A stretch of 64,000 nucleotides of DNA from Marinihelvus sp942491555 (GCA_942491555.1 CALOBN010000003.1:310001-374000), one strand, 5' to 3'. Counted from the stretch's first letter, positions 25,192 to 34,681 are shown. Notes: a model not told the origin generated them from the letters alone. A program made the numbers and translations.

Positions 25192-26856
25192 CTACTGCTT
25201 GAGCCGCTTGTAGCGAACCCGCTTCGGTCCGGCGTCATCACCGAGGCGGCGTTTACGATCTTCCTCGTACTCACTGTAATTGCCCGGATAAAAGGTCACC
25301 TGGCTATCACCTTCATAGGCCAGGATATGCGTTGCGACGCGATCCAGGAACCAGCGGTCATGCGAAATAACCAGGGCGCAGCCGGGAAACGCCAGCAGGG
25401 CCTCTTCCAGGGCGCGCAAGGTTTCCACGTCCAGATCGTTGGAGGGTTCATCGAGCAGCAAGACATTACCGCCCTGCTTGAGCGCAACGGCCAGTTGCAA
25501 GCGGCCCCGCTCACCTCCGGACAAATCGCCAACGCGCTTTTGCTGATCCGAGCCCTTGAAATTAAAGCGCCCGCAATAGGCCCGTGAAGGCATCTCGAAA
25601 TTGCCGACCTGCAGCAGATCATGGCCATCGGAAACCGCTTCCCATACGGTCTTGCTGTCGTCCAGATCGTCGCGGAGCTGCAAGACATTGACCAGATCTA
25701 CTGTCTTGCCCAGCTCAATGGTGCCCGTGTCCGGCTGCTCCTGACCCGCGATCATGCGAAACAGGGTGGTTTTACCGGCACCATTACCCCCGATAATGCC
25801 GACGATGGCGCCTTTGGGAACCGTGAAGTTGAGGTCTTCAAACAACACCTTGTCGCCGAAACTCTTGGACACACCCGCAACTTCGATCACCTTGTCACCA
25901 AGCCGCTCACCCACCGGGATATAGATCTCGTTGGTCTCATTGCGCTTCTGGAACTCCTGGCTGGAGAGCTCCTCAAACCGTTGCATACGCGCTTTGCCCT
26001 TGGACTGACGCCCTTTGACCCCGGCCCGAACCCATTCCAGCTCGTGCTTGATCGCCTTGCGCAGCGCGTCTTCCTGTTTTTCTTCCAGCGACAGGCGTTG
26101 ATCTTTCTGCTCCAGCCAGGACGTGTAATTGCCTTCCCAGGGAATCCCCCGGCCGCGGTCAAGCTCAAGAATCCAGCCGGCGGCGTTGTCCAGGAAGTAG
26201 CGATCGTGGGTTATTGCTACCACGGTGCCGGGAAAATCAACGAGGAAATGCTCCAGCCAGCCGACACTTTCTGCATCCAGGTGGTTGGTGGGCTCATCCA
26301 GCAGCAACATGTCAGGCTTGGAAAGTAACAGCCGGCAAAGCGCCACACGCCTGCGTTCACCACCGGAAAGGTTTTTGACCTGCGCATCCCAGGGCGGCAG
26401 GCGCAGGGCATCAGCGGCCACCTCCAACTGGTGCTCAAGGGTATGCGCATCCCAGGCCTGGATTACGCCTTCCAGGCGCTCCTGGCGTTTGGCCAGCGCA
26501 TCAAAGTCGGCATCGGGCTCTGCGTAGGCGGCATAGACTTCCTCAAGGCCGGCAAGCGCCTCGAGCGGCTCCTTGAGGCCCTCCTCGACATTCTCCTTAA
26601 CCGTGGCTTCCTCGTTCAGCTCCGGTTCTTGCGGTAAATAGCCAATCTTTATGTCCGCCATGGACCGGGCTTCGCCCTCAATGTCTGTGTCCACGCCTGC
26701 CATGATGCGCAGCAAGGTTGATTTTCCCGAGCCATTCAGGCCCAGCACACCGATCTTGGCACCGGGGAAAAACGACAGGGAGATATCCTTGAGAATCTCG
26801 CGCTTGGGCGGCACGATCTTGCCTACGCGGTTCATGGTGAAAACGAATTGGGCCAT
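25192..26856 (-). CDS. ettA: Energy-dependent translational throttle protein EttA (ABC-F)
   Basis: A 554-residue ABC-F protein with two ATP-binding cassettes and no membrane domain. The first cassette has G-L-N-G-S-G-K-S-T and L-S-G-G-E-R-R-R-V-A; the second has G-G-N-G-A-G-K-T-T and L-S-G-G-E-R-G-R. P-T-N-H-L-D and P-S-N-D-L-D are the Walker B regions, and the inter-domain linker and the E-E-D-R-K-R-R-L-G C-terminus fit EttA closely. It binds the ribosomal E site and gates entry into elongation according to ATP/ADP level. ATG start at 26856. Confidence 0.95.
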   Translation of the reverse strand: MAQFVFTMNRVGKIVPPKREILKDISLSFFPGAKIGVLGLNGSGKSTLLRIMAGVDTDIEGEARSMADIKIGYLPQEPELNEEATVKENVEEGLKEPLEALAGLEEVYAAYAEPDADFDALAKRQERLEGVIQAWDAHTLEHQLEVAADALRLPPWDAQVKNLSGGERRRVALCRLLLSKPDMLLLDEPTNHLDAESVGWLEHFLVDFPGTVVAITHDRYFLDNAAGWILELDRGRGIPWEGNYTSWLEQKDQRLSLEEKQEDALRKAIKHELEWVRAGVKGRQSKGKARMQRFEELSSQEFQKRNETNEIYIPVGERLGDKVIEVAGVSKSFGDKVLFEDLNFTVPKGAIVGIIGGNGAGKTTLFRMIAGQEQPDTGTIELGKTVDLVNVLQLRDDLDDSKTVWEAVSDGHDLLQVGNFEMPSRAYCGRFNFKGSDQQKRVGDLSGGERGRLQLAVALKQGGNVLLLDEPSNDLDVETLRALEEALLAFPGCALVISHDRWFLDRVATHILAYEGDSQVTFYPGNYSEYEEDRKRRLGDDAGPKRVRYKRLKQ

Positions 26857-27198
26857 ATTAAATTGCCGGTCACAGAAAACGGAGGCGCATTATAACCGCT
26901 GTCCTCTCAGGCAGGGATCAGAAAATGATCAGGATGAGAGCCCAAATCCCGTGTTGGGCATTGCTGTGTCAAATCCAGAAAGCCTGATGCTTTAATGCGT
27001 ATTTCTATTCGCGTATTAACAGTCAGGCCAGGTTAATAATCTGAAACGTTGTTTGTCACAAACCAGGCAGTTTCAATTGGCCATATCTTAATGTTACTTA
27101 TCATTTAGTGTCTCATATTATTGTTTTATAACAATATATAAATTAATTATTATTTATCCAAGCGAAATGTTCTAATAAAGCCCTGTGCCCCCCGCTCT
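26857..27198. other. AT-rich intergenic region with a TATTGTT/AACAATA palindrome
   Basis: About 340 bases without a supportable gene, separating the divergent ettA and homocysteine methyltransferase genes. From about 27000 to 27180 it becomes very AT-rich compared with the rest of the window. A 7-bp-armed palindrome, TATTGTT-TTAT-AACAATA, lies at 27119-27136, and TAATTAATTATTATTTAT follows. This would suit an AT-loving nucleoid protein or a promoter region. No clear -35/-10 pair can be assigned. Confidence 0.5.
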
Positions 27199-28128
27199 TT
27201 GAGGACATCCACAATTAACCGTTTCGAAAAACGTCTTGCTGAGTCCCGCCCCCTGTTATTGGATGGCGGACTGGCCACGCAGATTGAAGCCAACGGCCAC
27301 GCACTGCACCCCACCCTGTGGTCTGCAGGACTTCTGCACAGTGCGCCAGAGGTGATTGCCGAGGCGCACCGGGCATTTGCTGAAGCCGGGGCGGATGTCA
27401 TAGCCAGTGCAAGTTACCAGGCCAGCGTCGCGGGGTTCATGGGCATTGGACTGAGCCGCAGCGAGGCCGAGTCCCTGATGATCGGCTCTGTCGCGCTGGC
27501 CCGGGATGCTGTCGCTGACTACCCGGAGGCGCTGATAGCCGCCAGCCTGGGGCCCTGGGGCGCCGTGCAGGCCGATGGCTCCGAGTTTACCGGCGCCTAT
27601 AGCGCCGACGCACAGGAGCTTACGACCTTTCACCGCGATCGATTGGCGCTTATGGATCGCAGCGGTGCGGATGTACTCGCTCTTGAAACCATTCCCAATA
27701 TCCAGGAAGCAAAAGTGCTGGCCCAATGCCTGCGCGAGGTCAACACACCCGCCTGGGTGAGTTTTTGTTGCCGGGATGACAGCAGCCTGAGCGATGGCAC
27801 CCCGATTGAGGAGGCTGTGGCCCTGTTTGATGGCCACCCACGGGTGCTGGCGCTGGGCATTAATTGCATGGCGCCCGGCAATATCCCGCGACTTTTGCGG
27901 CGTATGAGCAAGGCCGGCGATCTGCCAATCCTGGTCTATCCGAATTCAGGCGAAACTTATGATCCACACGAACACTGCTGGATCGGTGAGGTCGCTGCGG
28001 ATCTTGCCGGCAATGCGGCAATCGACTGGATTTCTCTGGGCGCCAAAGGGGTCGGAGGTTGCTGCCGGATGGGCGAAAGCCACATAAAGAGTATGTCTCA
28101 AATTATTGAAAAATATAACTATGAATGA
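27199..28128 (+). CDS. mmuM: Homocysteine S-methyltransferase family protein (MmuM-like)
   Basis: A 309-residue cytoplasmic zinc methyltransferase that would make methionine from homocysteine with S-methylmethionine or SAM as donor. L-L-L-D-G-G-L-A-T at the start, G-A-D-V-I-A-S-A-S-Y-Q, A-L-E-T-I-P-N near the middle, G-I-N-C-M-A (first zinc cysteine) and the C-terminal G-V-G-G-C-C-R-M (second cysteine pair) are the family pattern. The start is a TTG at 27199; no ATG or GTG is in frame upstream, and no clear ribosome-binding site is present. The end overlaps the next gene by 8 bases. Confidence 0.88.
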   Translation: MRTSTINRFEKRLAESRPLLLDGGLATQIEANGHALHPTLWSAGLLHSAPEVIAEAHRAFAEAGADVIASASYQASVAGFMGIGLSRSEAESLMIGSVALARDAVADYPEALIAASLGPWGAVQADGSEFTGAYSADAQELTTFHRDRLALMDRSGADVLALETIPNIQEAKVLAQCLREVNTPAWVSFCCRDDSSLSDGTPIEEAVALFDGHPRVLALGINCMAPGNIPRLLRRMSKAGDLPILVYPNSGETYDPHEHCWIGEVAADLAGNAAIDWISLGAKGVGGCCRMGESHIKSMSQIIEKYNYE

Positions 28129-28582
28129 TTTGGATGAACACAGGTACCCGGCCATCCAGGACCTCTACGAGCCTGACTTCCAGGTCTGTTACGGCTGTGG
28201 CGCTAAAAATCCGGACGGGCTGCAACTGAAAAGCTATCGCGCCGGAGACCGGGTTGTCGCCCGGTTTTTTCCCCGCGATAGCCAGCTTGCGATTCCCGGG
28301 GTGGTTTATGGCGGATTGATCGCATCCCTGGTTGACTGTCACGGCATCGCCACGGGTGCGGCCCATTTCCAGCCCGACCCGCTCGCTACCCCGCCGCGCT
28401 GCGTCACAGGTTCCCTGTCTGTGGACTATCGTCGACCAACGCCCATGAACGGCAAGGCCATCGAGTTGAGCGCAAAGGTCGTGGAAGCATCGGAGCGTAA
28501 AGCGGTCGCCGAGGTAACCGTGATGGTTGATGGCGAGTTAACGGCCGAAGGGCGCGTGGTGGCGGTCAAACTCCGCGCTTAA
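28121..28582 (+). CDS. PaaI/YiiD-type hotdog-fold thioesterase
   Basis: A 153-residue 4HBT-like protein. C-Y-G-C-G-A-K-N-P-D-G-L-Q-L near the start, then V-Y-G-G-L-I-A-S-L-V-D-C-H-G around the hotdog helix, and S-V-D-Y-R-R-P-T-P fit acyl-CoA thioesterases of the PaaI group. The ATG at 28121 overlaps the methyltransferase stop by 8 bases, so the two are co-translated. The biochemical link between them is not evident. Acyl substrate unknown. Confidence 0.82.
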   Translation: MNDLDEHRYPAIQDLYEPDFQVCYGCGAKNPDGLQLKSYRAGDRVVARFFPRDSQLAIPGVVYGGLIASLVDCHGIATGAAHFQPDPLATPPRCVTGSLSVDYRRPTPMNGKAIELSAKVVEASERKAVAEVTVMVDGELTAEGRVVAVKLRA

Positions 28583-28616
28583 GGGCCACTGTCTTTACCC
28601 GCCCGCCGCAAGCCGT

Positions 28617-29426
28617 TCAGAAGCGATAAACCGGATGCGGCCCTCTAGGATCATAGTACTTCTCCATCTCCGGCCCGAGGGCAGCCAGCTTGCGCTGACG
28701 GTTCTCCGGGTCCGGGTGCGTGCTTAACCATTGCGGCGGTGCACCGCCCTGAGCGCCCATTTTCTGCCACAAAGTAGCAGCGGCGTAGGGGTCGTAACCT
28801 GCCTTGGCTGCAATCTCGATACCGATCCGGTCAGCCTCTGTCTCTGCCGCACGGCTGTTGGGCATGTTCACTGCCAGCTGGGCAGCCAATGCCGCCCCAC
28901 CCAGGGCCGCCACGTGGTTGTCAGACACGATAGCCACCGTCGCGATGCCGGCCGCGCTCATCATTTGCATGGACATCTTTTCAGCGGAGTGATTGGCCAG
29001 GGCGTGCGCAATTTCATGCGCCATGACCTGGGCCAGCTCATCATCGGTCGGCTGAATCTCATTAAGCAGCCCCGTATACAGGGCCATACGACCCCCGGCC
29101 ATACACCAGGCATTGACGGTGCCAGGGTCATCAACAATGACCACACTCCACTCCCAGTTGGCACTATCAGGCCGCATCTTGATCGCTTCGGTGATCAACC
29201 GCCCGGTGATGGTCTTGACCCGCGCATTGATCGCGGGATCCGTTGAAATCTGCCCGTTTTTACGAAAATCCGTAACCGTAGCGACGTACGCCTGCTTCGA
29301 TTGGGCAATCGCATTGTCTTCGGACACCAGCATCAACTGGCGCCGTCCGGTCGGGCTGGTGGCACACGCCGCAATCATTACGGCAATTATCACCAGGCAC
29401 ATAATCCGTTTTAGTTTACGATTCAT
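28617..29426 (-). CDS. M48-family metalloprotease, lipoprotein (LoiP/YcaL-like)
   Basis: A 269-residue zinc endopeptidase. Signal sequence with a lipobox (V-M-I-A-A-C) puts the lipidated cysteine at about residue 21. The metal site H-E-I-A-H is near residue 133, and E-A-D-R-I-G-I-E carries the third ligand. W-L-S-T-H-P-D-P-E-N-R-Q and the C-terminal Y-D-P-R-G-P-H-P-V are typical of periplasmic M48C proteases that watch outer-membrane protein quality. Start at ATG 29426; a double ATG 9-12 bases upstream is possible. Monocistronic by appearance. Confidence 0.9.
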   Translation of the reverse strand: MNRKLKRIMCLVIIAVMIAACATSPTGRRQLMLVSEDNAIAQSKQAYVATVTDFRKNGQISTDPAINARVKTITGRLITEAIKMRPDSANWEWSVVIVDDPGTVNAWCMAGGRMALYTGLLNEIQPTDDELAQVMAHEIAHALANHSAEKMSMQMMSAAGIATVAIVSDNHVAALGGAALAAQLAVNMPNSRAAETEADRIGIEIAAKAGYDPYAAATLWQKMGAQGGAPPQWLSTHPDPENRQRKLAALGPEMEKYYDPRGPHPVYRF

Positions 29427-29572
29427 TTCCAGCATCATCCTGCACCGCTAATGGTTCACTTCATGCGCTATTACCGCAGTCTGCACCCTGCCGCTCATTG
29501 CGGCTTCCGACTCCGCTGCTCAGATACAAATTTACGTCAATTCGGATGAACAGATCCTGAACGCACGGGCAC

Positions 29573-32500
29573 TTAGTCTATCCAAAACTGAAAAGCCGCC
29601 CATTCACGTGCCGGTATCCCCTCACCGATCATTTCCCGACGCGCCGCAAGCAGCGAGTCCAGGGGGGTCTGGCCCACACTCAGCTTGCCATAGTAACGCT
29701 CAAAGAACCCTGCAGAGGATGCTTCATCCCGCGCCCATGCCGAAGTCAGAACACTCTGTGCGCCCGCGGCCAGAAAATCTGCGACCAGGGGCATCCGCCC
29801 GCCCACCGGACGCGCACCGTCGGATAATTCGCCCTGCCCCATGACCACGAGAAAGGCATCCAACTGCCAGCGATCGATGTCCCGCGGCGTTATACGCGTT
29901 CTTCCGGCGCCCCGGAAGGGCTCCGAAAGCTCAAGGAATGACCCTGAGGGCCCGGTCAAATCGAGAATCGCCGGCATGGCCAGATGAACCAGGCCTGCGT
30001 CCTGCATGGCAGGCATCGTAAACTCGTCAGGCAACAAGGCCGAACCCTGCACAACAGACAAACCTGGGCCTCGAAAAACATCCATAACGGCCAGCAATTC
30101 GCTACCGGTTGCCAGACGCTCCAGAAAATCGGGACTGAAATCCTGTGGTTGCCCGGCGAGAAACACCCCTGGCGGACGCACCGGGGCGAGCATTTCAGCC
30201 GGCCCGGGCCGGGCTGGAAAAGACGCCAGGCGGACAAGCTGGCGACGCTCAAGCAGGCGTTCACCGCGAACGGTCATGGCCTCGAATGGTATTGCAGCGA
30301 GCGCCCCGGACATCGCCAGGTATACCCGGTCCGGTAGCCGGCCTGCTATTGGTCCAAGCAAGCGCGCACCCCAGGTGTCCAGAATCGACTGGAACGCCGC
30401 ATCGCTGAGGTCCTGCGGTCCGCCGAGCAGTTCTGACCAGTTTTTGAAGTCAGCTGCAGGCCCCAGGACATAACGCTGAACGCCTGCGCGGTTAGCAAGA
30501 AGGGCATACGCCTGCGGGCCCTGCAGATCGAAAGACAGCACCGCCGCACCCTGCTCCAGAGCACTCAGCCAGCGCTGCAGACCAGCCTCACTGAGAAACG
30601 CAGTCGCCTGTTGAAATTTCTGACGGCCGCGGGCAAATTCGACGGCCAGGCTTTGATTGATCATATTGATCTGTCCGCCCGGCTCGGGACGTTCGCGATC
30701 TGCCAGCATGGCCCGGTACGCCTCCTGGTCAAGTCCGGCAGCCTGCGGATCAAACGGCAAACCCGTCCCGTCGCCGCTGGCTGCCAGCCACTGGGCGCGG
30801 ATCAGGCCCAGCAGATGCTGTTGGGAATCACCGCTGCTTCGTAAAACAGTGAGCGCATCGGCGACCAGTAAGGATGATCGGCGCCAATACCAGTCGCCCA
30901 GCACGCCGGGTACGCTAAACCGCAGGAAGATCAACTGATCGAGGAGCGCCGCATAGGCCGTATTGGCAGCGCTGCTTTGACCTGAAGAGGCCAGCCAGGC
31001 CGCATAGGCCCAGGCGCCGGAAACCTGGTGACGGGGGATTTGCATGCCATTCAGCGCATCATGGGCAGCCCTGGCTGCACCCGCGGGACAGTCACTGCCC
31101 AGCCGGCACAGCCACAGCTGCGCAAGCTCACGGTAAGGCGCGGTTTGCGTCGTGGCAGTCTGCGCCCGCACCTGGCGCAGCCACGGTATCGCGCTTGCCG
31201 GTGAGCCCAACGCAAGCTCATCCTGGGCCCGTTCCCAGGCCCACAGGATTTCCTGCGCCATGTTTTCCAGGTAAGCCCGTTGCGCATCCCGCGTTCGCTG
31301 CAGTGCCGCGCGCTCACCCCGCGCCCGCTGAACACCGGCGATAATGTTTATGCCCTGACCAACATCCAGGGCTGAAGTCGCACGCCGGAATGTGCCGTCC
31401 TCGACGCGGGTCACCGCTGCTTTGGCCTGGGCGTAAGCATCGTCAAGCTCCCCGAGCGCATAATTGGCCGCAGCCAGCTCCAGTCGCACCTGGCTGCGGG
31501 TCAGGCTGTTGTGTTCAAACTCGAGCGCCTGGCGAAGTGCGGCCTGCGCAGCATCGTAACGGTAGGTACGGTTAAGAATGCGCCCCTGGGCGAGAAGGTT
31601 CTGAGCCAACTCGTCATCGGCGCCATCTTCTGTGAGCTGGCTCTCAATCGCCCGCAGCACCTGTGAGGACGCAGCCACGTCACCGCGGGCACCGTGAATG
31701 GCGACCATGTCTTCGCGCACCCGCGTGGCCAGATCGTCCGCTTCAATGGACACCGCCAGGTCCAGCGCCTGCTCGAAGCGGGCCAGCGCCTCGGGTTCCA
31801 GGCCGCGCTCGGCAAAATCGACGCCCGCGAGATACAAAACCTCGGAACGTTCGAATAGGTTTCCGAGTCGGGCAGCCAATGATGCGGTATCGGCTGCCAC
31901 TGACTGCACAGGATCCGAATCAGTGTCACGGGCAGCCAATTGCCCTGCGCGACGCGCAAACAACAGGGCCTCCAGCCTCAGCTTGAGCGTTGCCAGGCTC
32001 AGGTCGGCGTTGCGGCGCGTACCCGGATTGCCCAGGATCTCCTCGCTGAGCAGCAAGGCCGCGTTGTAGTCTCCGAGTTCTGACAGCGTGATCTGTGCGG
32101 CCAGGAACTTTGACCAAAGCTCCAGCTCCGCCATGCCGAAGTCATTGAAGGTGCGCGCTGCATTGAACAGTGCATTAACCTTGATACTCCAGTTGCCGGC
32201 CGTATCGGCGACCGGCAGTTCAAGACCGAAGGAAAGCCACTCGTAGCCCTGCGCAAGACGTGCACTGCGCTCATCGCGGATATCAATCCGGCTCAAACCC
32301 ATTTCAAAGTTGCTTCTGTTGGTATCCAGCGCTGCGGTTACACGAACGTCCAGTTGCCGGCTACTGTCCGTGGGCGGAATATATTGAAACAATGGCGCCA
32401 GGCGGCTGCCCGGAACTCCTGAGGCCAGGACCAGATCGTCTTCGATGGTGAAAACGCTCGATTCGAACTGCGCCTCACGACCATTGACCCGGATCAGCAG

Positions 32501-32671
32501 TCCCTCGCCGGCCTCCTGACGAACGAAATACTCCTGCTGTTGCCCACCAGAGGGTAAGGTCTGGGCCCGAAGGTTCGTTGCCGGCGCCAGGGCGCAAAGG
32601 ATTAGCGCAAGCATCGGCAACATCATCGGGATAGCCGGAAAACCAGCAGGCAAAATACGTAGCTTATGCAT
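29573..32671 (-). CDS. Secreted TPR-CHAT protein with a degenerate caspase-like site
   Basis: A 1032-residue protein. The N-terminal hydrophobic stretch ending L-R-A-Q at about 35 is a signal peptide, so it acts in the periplasm. A long helical middle (about 180-640) has TPR-like periodicity. The last 150 residues fold by motif like a CHAT domain: A-G-L-V-H-L-A, then L-V-V-M, A-A-G-A-Q-S-V-L-T-S-A-W and a final R-R-E-M. The catalytic residues are missing: where CHAT proteases have H-x-A-T-H-G this has H896-L-A-M-P-A, and where they have S-A-C-E this has G-Q-G947-E. It is therefore probably a scaffold or pseudoprotease. Divergent from the vWA operon, sharing a 145-base promoter region. Start ATG 32671 chosen for the signal peptide. 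Confidence 0.8.
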   Translation of the reverse strand: MHKLRILPAGFPAIPMMLPMLALILCALAPATNLRAQTLPSGGQQQEYFVRQEAGEGLLIRVNGREAQFESSVFTIEDDLVLASGVPGSRLAPLFQYIPPTDSSRQLDVRVTAALDTNRSNFEMGLSRIDIRDERSARLAQGYEWLSFGLELPVADTAGNWSIKVNALFNAARTFNDFGMAELELWSKFLAAQITLSELGDYNAALLLSEEILGNPGTRRNADLSLATLKLRLEALLFARRAGQLAARDTDSDPVQSVAADTASLAARLGNLFERSEVLYLAGVDFAERGLEPEALARFEQALDLAVSIEADDLATRVREDMVAIHGARGDVAASSQVLRAIESQLTEDGADDELAQNLLAQGRILNRTYRYDAAQAALRQALEFEHNSLTRSQVRLELAAANYALGELDDAYAQAKAAVTRVEDGTFRRATSALDVGQGINIIAGVQRARGERAALQRTRDAQRAYLENMAQEILWAWERAQDELALGSPASAIPWLRQVRAQTATTQTAPYRELAQLWLCRLGSDCPAGAARAAHDALNGMQIPRHQVSGAWAYAAWLASSGQSSAANTAYAALLDQLIFLRFSVPGVLGDWYWRRSSLLVADALTVLRSSGDSQQHLLGLIRAQWLAASGDGTGLPFDPQAAGLDQEAYRAMLADRERPEPGGQINMINQSLAVEFARGRQKFQQATAFLSEAGLQRWLSALEQGAAVLSFDLQGPQAYALLANRAGVQRYVLGPAADFKNWSELLGGPQDLSDAAFQSILDTWGARLLGPIAGRLPDRVYLAMSGALAAIPFEAMTVRGERLLERRQLVRLASFPARPGPAEMLAPVRPPGVFLAGQPQDFSPDFLERLATGSELLAVMDVFRGPGLSVVQGSALLPDEFTMPAMQDAGLVHLAMPAILDLTGPSGSFLELSEPFRGAGRTRITPRDIDRWQLDAFLVVMGQGELSDGARPVGGRMPLVADFLAAGAQSVLTSAWARDEASSAGFFERYYGKLSVGQTPLDSLLAARREMIGEGIPAREWAAFQFWID

Positions 32672-32816
32672 AGCTCGGATTGACTGACGCTCCTTGAAGG
32701 ATTGATTAAACTGACCCCCTTCGAACAGGGTCACGTATTGAAGGCCGAGGCCGCATTGAACATAGCGAGCCACCCCGCTGTCAATCAACATCAGGTACCA
32801 CGGAATTTAAATTGCA

Positions 32817-33746
32817 TTGAGAACTCCGGACCGCGATACATCTGTCTTTACCACGTCGGCGATCGATCTGTTCGCATCGGCGCTGGGTGCATTCATCCTG
32901 CTGATGATGCTGCTGTTTCCCTATTATCAGAACGCCGGCCGGGATGATTCGTTCAGTCGTACCCTGGATATTGTTGAAAAGCGCCGCCTGGCAGCCGGGG
33001 AAACCGAGAACCTGGAAGCCGAACAGCAGAAAATGCAGGAAGAGCTCAAGTCACTGTCTGAACGCAATCAGGCCCGCGCCCAACGCCTGGCGCAGCTGCA
33101 ATCGGAACTTGCGGATGTGAACGAGCAGATCGCCGATCTCGCCATTCCCTTGCCCCCCCCGGAGGCCCTGCAAGCACCAGAACCAGCGCCGGTAAGCATC
33201 GCAGATGGCGTCGAGTTTTCTATTCTCGGCCTGGCCTCTGAGTCCAAATCCTTCGTTATCGTGGTGGATATGTCAGGCAGCATGCTCAACTATCAGGATC
33301 TGATGATCGAGTCTGTCCTGGACATCCTCGAACCACTAAATGAAAGCAATACCTTCGCCATTATTGGCTATCAGGGCACACCGGAACCGGAGTTGTGGCA
33401 GTTCCCCGGTGACGGCCGGCTGCTGCAGGCAACCCCGGAAAACCTGCGCCAGGCACAGGAATTCACCAAGGGACTGGCACGCAAGTTTTTCGGCAGTACG
33501 CCGACCCATTTTGCACTGCAGGCGGCGCTCGAGTATCCCACGAATGCGGTCATTCTCATGAGTGACGGGGAGCCCAACAGTCCGCCGGGTTTCATTATTG
33601 AGAACATCTCCACAGGCAATCAGTTTCGTCAGACTGAGCTGCATACGGTAGCGATCGGTGATTACACCCACAATCGAAACCTTGTGCTGTTCCTGCAGAC
33701 GCTGTCGCGACTGAACAATGGCGATTTTGTGGGGGTTTCGCGATGA
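32817..33746 (+). CDS. Membrane-anchored vWA protein with MotB-like helix and intact MIDAS
   Basis: A 309-residue protein that I read as the stator-like partner of the channel encoded downstream. Residues 1-13 are cytoplasmic; the helix from about 14 begins S-A-I-D17-L-F-A-S-A-L-G-A-F, which resembles the MotB start (D-F-M-T-A-M-M-A-F-F), with an Asp in the proton-binding position. A coiled coil (about 45-105) and a Pro-rich linker precede a periplasmic vWA domain whose MIDAS is complete: D151-M-S153-G-S155, a T in G-S-T-P-T and M-S-D-G-E-P. TTG start at 32817, because ATG is absent before the helix; ribosome-binding site weak. Overlaps the next gene by 4 bases. Confidence 0.82.
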   Translation: MRTPDRDTSVFTTSAIDLFASALGAFILLMMLLFPYYQNAGRDDSFSRTLDIVEKRRLAAGETENLEAEQQKMQEELKSLSERNQARAQRLAQLQSELADVNEQIADLAIPLPPPEALQAPEPAPVSIADGVEFSILGLASESKSFVIVVDMSGSMLNYQDLMIESVLDILEPLNESNTFAIIGYQGTPEPELWQFPGDGRLLQATPENLRQAQEFTKGLARKFFGSTPTHFALQAALEYPTNAVILMSDGEPNSPPGFIIENISTGNQFRQTELHTVAIGDYTHNRNLVLFLQTLSRLNNGDFVGVSR

Positions 33747-34681
33747 GAAGCCGCACACGCGTGTTCAGCGTCTATTCGCTCTCTGCCATCGACCTCTTCG
33801 CATCTGCGATGGGCGCATTCATCATCATTACCATTATCCTGATGCCTGATTATCAGAAGGAAGTACGGCTTGAAGGTCACCTGGCGGCGCTTGAAGCACT
33901 GGCGGCGCGCACTGACGCCCGCCTGGACGAGAGTGAACTGGGTACTGAGCGCCTGGTAGTAGCCCTCAGTGCTGCACAGACCAGGGCGCAGGAACTTGAG
34001 GCCGAAGAGGCCATTCTGGCGAGCGAATTGCAGACCCGCAGTGGTCAGCTTGATGCGGCGAAGCGTCCACCAAGCCCGCCGCCACCGCAGGAACCACTCG
34101 AGCAGGAGGCCGCAGCCAGCAACCGGGTCACGTTCCGGTTCCTTGGCCTGAAAACGGAAAAAACCCGATTTTTGTTGATGATCGACATGAACAAGTATCT
34201 GGCCGAGCACCGCGAACTCGTCATCAATTCTGTGAGCCGGGCCCTGGAGTCTCTGCAGCCGGGAATGGAATTCGCAGTGCTTGGTTTCCAGCAACTTGAT
34301 GCCGGGCCCGCATACTATCGCTGGCCGGAACAGGGCGGAATGGCCAGCGTCAGTCAGAATAACCGCCGACAGGCTTTGCGCTTCTCCACCTCCCTGGCCG
34401 ATCGTTTCGATGGCGGCTCGCCCATGCTGGGCGCTTTCCAGGAAGCTTTTAATACCGAAGCAGACGCCATTATTTTATTTAGCGATGGTCTGCCAAACCC
34501 CGTATTCAACGAAGACCTGCCGCCACGATCCCTGGCACAGGCCATTTCCGTAGCCAACCGGGGCAATGTACAGATTCATGCGGTTACGATTGGCGACTAT
34601 TTTAAATACCAGGGCACCGTTGAGTTTATGGAGACCATTGCACGTGCAAATTCCGGTGGCTTCCTCGCCCTGGCCCAATAG
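33743..34681 (+). CDS. Second membrane-anchored vWA protein, MIDAS lost
   Basis: A 312-residue paralogue of the preceding protein with the same plan: S-A-I-D17-L-F-A-S-A-M-G-A-F helix, coiled coil (about 45-105), Pro-rich linker and vWA fold. The fold is preserved (F-R-F-L-G-L-K, I-L-F-S-D-G-L-P-N, V-T-I-G-D-Y), but the metal site is not: the D-x-S-x-S motif reads D148-M-N-K-Y and the threonine loop reads G-G-S-P-M. So it probably does not bind ligand through a metal. Duplication followed by loss of MIDAS suggests an asymmetric pair in one complex. ATG overlaps the upstream gene by 4 bases. Confidence 0.8.
   Translation: MRSRTRVFSVYSLSAIDLFASAMGAFIIITIILMPDYQKEVRLEGHLAALEALAARTDARLDESELGTERLVVALSAAQTRAQELEAEEAILASELQTRSGQLDAAKRPPSPPPPQEPLEQEAAASNRVTFRFLGLKTEKTRFLLMIDMNKYLAEHRELVINSVSRALESLQPGMEFAVLGFQQLDAGPAYYRWPEQGGMASVSQNNRRQALRFSTSLADRFDGGSPMLGAFQEAFNTEADAIILFSDGLPNPVFNEDLPPRSLAQAISVANRGNVQIHAVTIGDYFKYQGTVEFMETIARANSGGFLALAQ

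Noticed and set aside
25621..26328. 235-codon plus-strand frame
   Set aside because: Antisense to ettA.
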